This document shows positions 58,723 through 64,000 of a stretch of DNA of 64,000 bases, piece by piece. The stretch lies in the NCBI RefSeq assembly GCF_000516985.1, contig NW_006917093.1:4946014-5010013 (forward strand). The letters run 5' to 3'. Source of the stretch: Pestalotiopsis fici W106-1. Lineage: Eukaryota > Ascomycota > Sordariomycetes > Amphisphaeriales > Sporocadaceae. The notes under the pieces were generated by a model. It was not told the origin of the DNA, did no database searches, and saw nothing but the letters and a program-made list of their open reading frames with translations. Position 1 is the first letter of the stretch. Every line of letters starts with the position of its first letter. The position numbers and the translations under genes were made by a program.

Positions 58723-59529
58723 ATGGCCACCAAGGCTCCCAAATCAATCCTGAAGAAGCCCTCAAATCCCGGCGCCATCGCAGCGGATCAGGCCGCTGCC
58801 GCCAAGGCCCGCGAGGTCGCAGTCACCCACGCAAAGATTATTCACCAGCAGCGTGATCTCGAAGACCAAATTGGCGACTCCATTATTGAGCTCTCAAAGT
58901 TCCCTCTTGTACGCGACGCTTCCCACACCGCCAGCAATCCCGCGCCGTCCGATGCTGCCGCTTTCCGTTCTGGCATTCGCCTTTTCCAGCCGGGAGATTA
59001 CGATGACCTGATCGAGGAGCGCAACGCTGAGGGGCGCTGTGGATACACATTATGCCCGAACCCGCGCAGGCGCTTCCCGGGCGGCGAGTGGAAGATCGTG
59101 GGCTCCAGCATCCTGCCCAAGAAGGAGGTGGAGAAGTGGTGCTCGCAACCATGTGCGAAACGAGCCTTATATGTCAAGGTGCAACTCAACGAGACAGCAG
59201 CATGGGAGCGCGCCGGCATCGACAGCATTCAGATTGAACTCTACGAAGAACCAGAGCAGAAGCTGGTCAAGGATATGAGCAATCTGCAACTAGAAAAGGA
59301 GCGAGACGCAGTCAAAATTGCCCGTGATCTTGCGCTCGAGAGGGGTGATATAAACAGAGAAACCCAGCAATCAGTGCCCATCGATCTGAGGGAGAAGACT
59401 ACCGTCAAAGCAGCCCAGGAGCCATCACTGGAGGATCAGCCGGGCACCGACGGGCACCTCATGCTTGAAGGGTATAAGGTCAAGTCAGGTGAAAGGAACC
59501 CCAGTCCAATGGATATGGACGAAATCTAA
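58723..59529 (+). CDS. RTR1: Rtr1/RPAP2-type RNA polymerase II CTD phosphatase
   Basis: Predicted zinc-dependent protein phosphatase of the Rtr1/RPAP2 family, which acts on Ser5-phosphorylated RNA polymerase II C-terminal domain and helps Pol II nuclear import. Length 268 residues, single exon. Cysteines C106, C111, C140 and C144 form the family zinc site: RCGYTLCPNP, then WCSQPCAKRALY, spaced as in RPAP2. A helical N-terminal part (about residues 22-60) precedes it. The C-terminal part is acidic and Gln/Glu-rich, ending in PSPMDMDEI. The frame extends upstream without a stop to 58408, but the ATG at 58723 gives MATKAPKSILKK and fits the family length. Upstream residues do not look conserved. 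It diverges from BBC1 and converges with eS17. Confidence 0.9.
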   Translation: MATKAPKSILKKPSNPGAIAADQAAAAKAREVAVTHAKIIHQQRDLEDQIGDSIIELSKFPLVRDASHTASNPAPSDAAAFRSGIRLFQPGDYDDLIEERNAEGRCGYTLCPNPRRRFPGGEWKIVGSSILPKKEVEKWCSQPCAKRALYVKVQLNETAAWERAGIDSIQIELYEEPEQKLVKDMSNLQLEKERDAVKIARDLALERGDINRETQQSVPIDLREKTTVKAAQEPSLEDQPGTDGHLMLEGYKVKSGERNPSPMDMDEI

Positions 59530-60010
59530 AGAATCTTACGGAGGGATATCATTTCACAGCATAGATTGGCGTTTAAAAGGTTGCATATATGAATTCGAGA
59601 TACCCCATAACAGTAGACTTGGCCATACAGCTTTGCCCATGCACGAGGTTGTCGAAAATGGTGCTCGTCGACTATGGGCAAGATAGACACCTCCAACTGA
59701 CCAACATGTGAGCAGTTATGCGAAGGTATCGACCTGACCGCAAGAGTCAAACAAGTCCACCAGGATTCAAATGAAAGCCTGAGCAGTCACGTTCTCATGC
59801 GAGATGGAAGAGAATTGGCAATCAACCGTCGTCTTCGGAATCAACCAAAGAGTCAGGGACACCTTGTGTGGGGTAGATCTTGTCTCTTTTTGTAAGATCT
59901 AGAAAGCACTCACTATCGTCCATTTAGACGCCATGAAGCCGTGAGACCGTAAATGCCAGTTGCCCAATTCAACCATTCGTAAACCCTTTTCTCCTGCGCT
60001 AAAAAGACTT
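59530..60010. other. Convergent gap between RTR1 and eS17
   Basis: 3' flanks of two converging genes, 481 bases. No gene seen. Confidence 0.6.
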
Positions 60011-60600
60011 TTATGATCGGGGAGCACGGTCGCCGAAGCGGCGGGGGCGCTCGGTGCCCTGGGACTGAGTGACGGGGACAACGTTGACGGGGATGGAGTC
60101 GAACTGCATAGTAAAGTTAGCCAGAACTGTGGGGGTGTCGTGTTGCCAAAGGAAGGATAAATAACGTACGCCAAGGTGCTTGAGGAGGTCCTTGGTCTCG
60201 GTGTCGATGTCGAGCTGACCGTTGTCGGAGTTCTGGGCGAAGTCCAGAGCAGAGACCTCGGGAACGTATTGATCCTTGCGCTCTCTCTCCTCCTCCTGGA
60301 GCTTGAAAGAGATACCGCGGACGGGACCACGCTGGATACGCTTCATCAAGTGGGTAGTGTAGCCGGCTATGAAAAAAGCAGATGTTAGTGACCAGTCCCT
60401 TCGTGCCATAGTCGTCGCATGCCGGCTGTATCGAGACTGGGGAGCTTACCAATCTTGTTGCGGAGGCGCTTGGAAGCAATGATGGCGATCTCATCGCAGA
60501 CACGCTTGTTGGTCTCGAAGTCCAGGGTGAGCTTGGGGTAGTAACGCTCAATGATGACCTTGGCGGACTTCTTGACGGTCTTGGTACGAACGCGACCCAT
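60011..60600 (-). CDS. RPS17: 40S ribosomal protein eS17
   Basis: Cytosolic small-subunit ribosomal protein S17 (eS17), 146 residues, near the family's usual length. Exons are 60600-60450, 60366-60170 and 60103-60011. Introns are 83 bp (GTAAGC...ATAG) and 66 bp (GTACGT...GCAG with a CTAAC branch site). Joins give ...[17 protein letters not shown] and ...[13 protein letters not shown], both family-typical. The start [11 protein letters not shown] and the end [10 protein letters not shown] are diagnostic. A frame runs upstream of the ATG to 60675 but is leader, not protein. Two introns in a short gene are usual for fungal ribosomal protein genes. It lies in tandem behind MRP51 on the minus strand. 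Confidence 0.97.
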
Positions 60601-61392
60601 GTTGGCGGTATTGCTGGCTGTCGAAAGGGCGAAGGGAGTCGGTGTTGGGCGTTGGGTGTTGAACGTTCGAGACAAATCGCAATCGGGTGACTTTGTAGAG
60701 TTGCAGCTTTCGACTGATTTTTGCGAATGTGCTTGTGGACTTTCAGACCCACATTCTTATCTAGGGCAGACCGTATCGGCTCGATTGATTGGCAGGACTG
60801 AGCAGCCACCCCACCTGGTGCCAGCTGGGACCTACCTTCTCATCATTTGAGAGTTGAAGACACCACCAGTATGAGCCGACATGCAATAGGATAGATAGAT
60901 TGTAGGCTATCTTGTTTCATTGCTTGACGGTCGTTTTATTGATGTTCAGTCTCAAAGTACTCCAATGAATCTACAATCAAAAATTCTCTTGCCTCACAAA
61001 CTGGATAGTCAATTGCTTCCAACAGGCTATTGCACGATACGCTTACTTTACAGTAGGACCTTGGGTACTTGCTAAAACCAAAGGCATGCCGAACATTGAA
61101 TCTTGCTAGGAGCCATGGTCGTTATACTTTAAGACAATAACGTTTGCTTCACGTACTGTTTATGTTGAGCACAAAAATATGCCTCAAGATGAAATTCGAT
61201 GAACACAAAACGCACCCATACACAGAGTTGTTTTTCTCTAGACTCAGTATTGATACAAAATGTACAGTACACATTTTCCGCTAGTGTACAGGTAATAGGC
61301 CTCAAATGACCAACGTATATACGCCGTCTAATTGCGCCCAATTATTTCTGCCTACAACTCGATCCCCTCCGTCATGCATGGCCCCTAACTGG
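60601..61392. other. eS17 promoter and MRP51 3' flank
   Basis: About 790 bases between two minus-strand genes. It should hold the eS17 promoter and the MRP51 3' UTR. No further gene seen. Confidence 0.6.
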
Positions 61393-62793
61393 TTACTCCT
61401 TTGTGATACCATAGCTGGCAGAGCTGCTAGTGATATGTCTCCTCAGCCGGCGGAACGATTGGTGCGTATGCATGGGTCTCTCCACCCGAATCTCGTGCCT
61501 CTCCTTTGAAGCATCTTCAAAGACTGAGGCTTCACCGACCATTTCCTTGTGCACAACTGAAGCATTCGGATCGGTGGCACCAAACTCGAGAATCATTTTT
61601 CCGCTCGACTCGATCGAGGCCCTTTCAGGACGCACGTACACCTTGGAACCTCCCTGAACGTCGGGAAGGAAATTGTTGAGGCCAGGAATCCTTTCTTGGG
61701 CTCCCTTGCCCAGAGAGGAAGTGTAATTGAAAGAAGTTTCACCCTCAGGAATCTTGGAGATGAAACCTCCCACACCAATCTTGGCTACCCAGCCAGACGA
61801 GCTCTGTCTTGGTGTCACAATTCTGGCCTTGACCGGAGCATGGTACTGTTGAGGACCATAAATGGGGTGGTTTTCGAGGTAGTTGTTGGTGCGCAGGTAC
61901 GAAAGTCCGGCGGATGGGTGTGTAACTGGCGGACCATTTCGAGCATAAGGACTCAGAGCGATTTCGTACTTCTTGTTCGGGTTCAGTCTGTCAAGAGCTT
62001 CCAATGTGGTCGACTCAGGAGCCAGCGGAGCAAGATCCAAAAATCTGCTAACATGCTGGAAGAGCAGAATACGGTCGCCACGAAGTTTCCGGAGATACTC
62101 GGTCAACGTCTCTTCGGTAATATCGTTGGCCAGTGTGGGCGCCGGAACTGGCTCTGCCTTCTCACTCGCCAATGCGCTTTGCTCCTCAGTTAATTCAGAA
62201 GCAAGCTGCTGCTTCAAGTACTCGCGGAATTCTTGGCGCCTCTCCCGCACGGTATTTGACAGGTACTGCTCGAATTCGCCATCGGTCATGCCGGCTAGCC
62301 ATGGTCCGCTAAACTTCCAGCGCACATTTTCCTTCTTCACCTTGTCCTCGGCGCTTAGCGAAGTCACGTCGCTGTAATCTTCAAAGACAGACTTGGCAGG
62401 CCTGGAGTCGGTGCCTTCTCGGGGCACGGTGATGTTCATGTTCATCTCTTGCCATTTCTTCAGAGTAATGGCATGGTCTGAGGAGGATCCAAAGTCGGTG
62501 ACTTGTTCGATCGAGTCGACCTTCTTGACCTTCAGCAGCGGCAAGGATGACTTTGTGGTCGTCTTCAAGGGCAGCGGCCGCTTGAAGCCCCAATCTCCAA
62601 CCGCGCGCGATGATTCGGGTGTCGTTACTGTGAGGTGGGTAGGGAATGGCGTTGTGGCGGTCGGTGACTTGTGCCTCGTCGCTTGTGAGAGATCAGTCGG
62701 TGCTGGAATGGGCGCTGGCATGGAGAACATGCGAGACGACCGGAGCAGGGCTGCTCCGGGAGCCACGCTCCTAGATGCGCTGGCGCTGGCCAT
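61393..62793 (-). CDS. MRP51: Mitochondrial small-subunit ribosomal protein MRP51 (bS1m)
   Basis: Predicted mitoribosomal small-subunit protein of the MRP51/bS1m family (PF11709), which in yeast is needed for translation of mitochondrial mRNAs through their 5' leaders. It has 466 residues and no intron. The N terminus (MASASASRSVAPGAALLRSSRMF) is rich in Ala, Ser and Arg without acids, as in a mitochondrial targeting peptide. Family-typical phrases follow: AVGDWGFKRPLPLK, ITLKKWQEMN, and later HPSAGLSYLRTNNYLENHPIYGPQ and the SSGWVAKIGVGGF segment. Charged helical regions fill the middle. The ATG at 62793 is the only sensible start. Confidence 0.93.
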   Translation of the reverse strand: MASASASRSVAPGAALLRSSRMFSMPAPIPAPTDLSQATRHKSPTATTPFPTHLTVTTPESSRAVGDWGFKRPLPLKTTTKSSLPLLKVKKVDSIEQVTDFGSSSDHAITLKKWQEMNMNITVPREGTDSRPAKSVFEDYSDVTSLSAEDKVKKENVRWKFSGPWLAGMTDGEFEQYLSNTVRERRQEFREYLKQQLASELTEEQSALASEKAEPVPAPTLANDITEETLTEYLRKLRGDRILLFQHVSRFLDLAPLAPESTTLEALDRLNPNKKYEIALSPYARNGPPVTHPSAGLSYLRTNNYLENHPIYGPQQYHAPVKARIVTPRQSSSGWVAKIGVGGFISKIPEGETSFNYTSSLGKGAQERIPGLNNFLPDVQGGSKVYVRPERASIESSGKMILEFGATDPNASVVHKEMVGEASVFEDASKERHEIRVERPMHTHQSFRRLRRHITSSSASYGITKE

Positions 62794-63233
62794 CTCGAGA
62801 GACTGCCACCTGTAAGTATTCTTCTGCCGTACACAAAGAGACTGCGCTCGTGGCCGAGCTCTTACTCAATTGCAGTGGCCCTCTGCGGATGCTTATTCGC
62901 GATGATGCTAAACTTCCTCAAGAGCTCCCATGCAGAATTTCCCGGAGCACGGACCTCCTGATAGGTAATGTTCTAGCTTGCCTTGTAGATCTGCTGAGTT
63001 GGAACGAGTCGGGATGACCAGGGGCTGCCAGCTGGCAGTACCCACTAAACCTGTATAGAACTTTTTATCATATCTACATACTTTGGCTTGACTTGATTAT
63101 TTCTACCTCAACCATTGTTAAGTCAACTGCATGTTATTATTTTCTATTGACGATATTTCCAAAGCTATTAGAGGGTCTGTATCAGACGTGCATACAGCAT
63201 CATCGTGCCGACTCCAGGCAAAAATCACGTCAA
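62794..63233. other. MRP51 upstream region
   Basis: About 440 bases between the MRP51 start and the end of the Cys-rich ORF; presumed promoter. No gene seen. Confidence 0.5.
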
Positions 63234-63605
63234 TCAATGCCTATTTAACCTGCGGCGCCTTCGTTGCTCCAATTGATCCTGTATGACAGATCTCACGATA
63301 GGTTCCAGAACTTGTATCTGTTCCCTGACTCTCCACTCAGCCCACACGCGCAACTGCGTGGTAAGTGGAGGAGGAGGTGGTGGTGGAGGAGGAGGCGGAG
63401 GGGTCATCAGACAGTCATTGCAAAGATATCTGCTTACCCGCAATGGGAGGTCTATCTCACCCTCGCCGGGCAGTCGTGGATAGCCGCAAGAAGCAAAACG
63501 TCCCCGAGTCCTTTTGACCATGGCGCACTTTCGGCGTCGGACTTTCTGAGACGTAAATCCGGTGCATTCTGGGCAAATTCTCTCCTGAAGTTCAATTCGA
63601 CACAT
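63234..63605 (-). CDS. Small Cys-rich protein with a 12-proline run
   Basis: Hypothetical protein of 123 residues, single ATG-started frame, not recognised. Seven cysteines lie before a proline run: C2, C11, C14, C27, C40, C62 and C65. The pairs CPEC (11-14) and CNDC (62-65) form two CxxC units of the kind that bind zinc. Residues 69-80 are twelve consecutive prolines. The C-terminal part is charged and probably helical, ending in an Arg-rich tail. The N-terminal layout (MCR start, early CxxC, spaced single cysteines, terminal CxxC) resembles many small fungal Cys-rich proteins of unknown function. No signal peptide or membrane segment is visible. An intron or extra exon cannot be excluded, since a CTTACC...CGCAG-like context lies just after the proline run. 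Confidence 0.45.
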   Translation of the reverse strand: MCRIELQERICPECTGFTSQKVRRRKCAMVKRTRGRFASCGYPRLPGEGEIDLPLRVSRYLCNDCLMTPPPPPPPPPPPPLTTQLRVWAEWRVREQIQVLEPIVRSVIQDQLEQRRRRRLNRH

Positions 63606-64000
63606 ATTTCTGGTTTTCAGTAATGAACGGTAATGATGTCCTGGGTATGCTAAGCATATGTAATTATTTTCGCCGCTTATCTTCTCCTTTTTCTTTTTCC
63701 GGGTAGAGGTCGGACACTTTATAGTTCAACATTCCTAGCAGTGAATAACTTGAATGAAGTATGTTGTCTGATAAAATATCAGACTGACTGGATACCTCAT
63801 CTGAGAATCTTTTGGTCTATCTATTCACCGCTACGTCAGGCTGCGGCATCGCGGATCGTCTCAAAGCAGTATCAGCAGCGTAATAATACTATATCCGATT
63901 CCGCTAAATCATTTCCTATTTTGATGATGTAGCTGTCGTAATCCTAGACGAGATAATATCGACGGAGATGAATCATGACACTATCGTCGATAAAGTCTTT
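63606..64000. other. Right edge of window, nothing seen
   Basis: AT-richer DNA, with a pyrimidine run near 63682-63700. If the Cys-rich ORF is real, this is its promoter. The short frame at 63741-63932 has no recognisable feature. Confidence 0.5.

Noticed and set aside
60117..60809. 230-codon minus frame over the eS17 gene
   Set aside because: Reads eS17 exons and introns in the wrong register; the true protein is obvious in the spliced frame.
1..64000. CRISPR arrays, transposases, phage or toxin genes
   Set aside because: No regularly spaced repeats, transposase motifs, terminal-repeat elements with coding capacity, or toxin families were recognised on either strand.

Overview
The window looks like nuclear DNA of a filamentous ascomycete, probably Sordariomycetes and plausibly Hypocreales. 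The signs are short GT-AG introns (53 to about 165 bp), well-separated monocistronic genes, fungus-type Zn-finger regulators (C2H2 plus fungal TF domain; Zn2Cys6), a GCP4-type gamma-tubulin complex protein, a SYLF protein, a senescence/spartin-domain protein and pyrimidine-rich leaders. The order-level placement is inference. I see no rRNA, tRNA, CRISPR array, plasmid/phage gene, transposase or secondary-metabolite cluster.

Layout. 0-4.6 kb: non-coding, ending in the leader of a C2H2/C2HC regulator (4585-7573, +). 7.6-13.9 kb: mostly non-coding, with one doubtful ORF and a 68-residue membrane microprotein (10699-11069, -). 13.9-16.4 kb: an F-box protein (+) and a 92-residue membrane microprotein (+); the latter's downstream flank carries a perfect 28-bp inverted repeat. 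16.4-21.2 kb: gene-free. 21.2-27.1 kb: a SYLF/Ysc84-type actin-patch protein (+) and an Arp9-type chromatin-remodelling subunit (+) with a possible long N-terminal extension. 28.2-31.0 kb: a Zn2Cys6 regulator (-) whose first exon I could not find. 31-37.6 kb: gene-poor, with a possible membrane-protein remnant. 37.6-42.6 kb: a spartin/senescence-domain protein (+) and GCP4 (+). 43.9-45.3 kb: a conserved-looking protein of unknown function (-). 45.3-53.9 kb: an 8.6-kb gene desert. 53.9-62.8 kb: a dense housekeeping block with BBC1 (-), RTR1/RPAP2 (+), ribosomal protein eS17 (-) and mitoribosomal MRP51 (-). A small Cys-rich polyproline ORF (-) lies at 63.2-63.6 kb.

The genes do not form a pathway. 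Loosely shared themes are actin-patch/endocytosis (SYLF protein, BBC1), transcription and chromatin (two Zn-finger regulators, Arp9, Rtr1) and translation (eS17, MRP51). Exon structures were built by hand from splice signals and frame continuity, without transcript data. Family names rest on recognised motifs, not on a search. I found no convincing new multi-gene system. The strongest unexplained signal is the 28-bp perfect foldback at 16461-16578.
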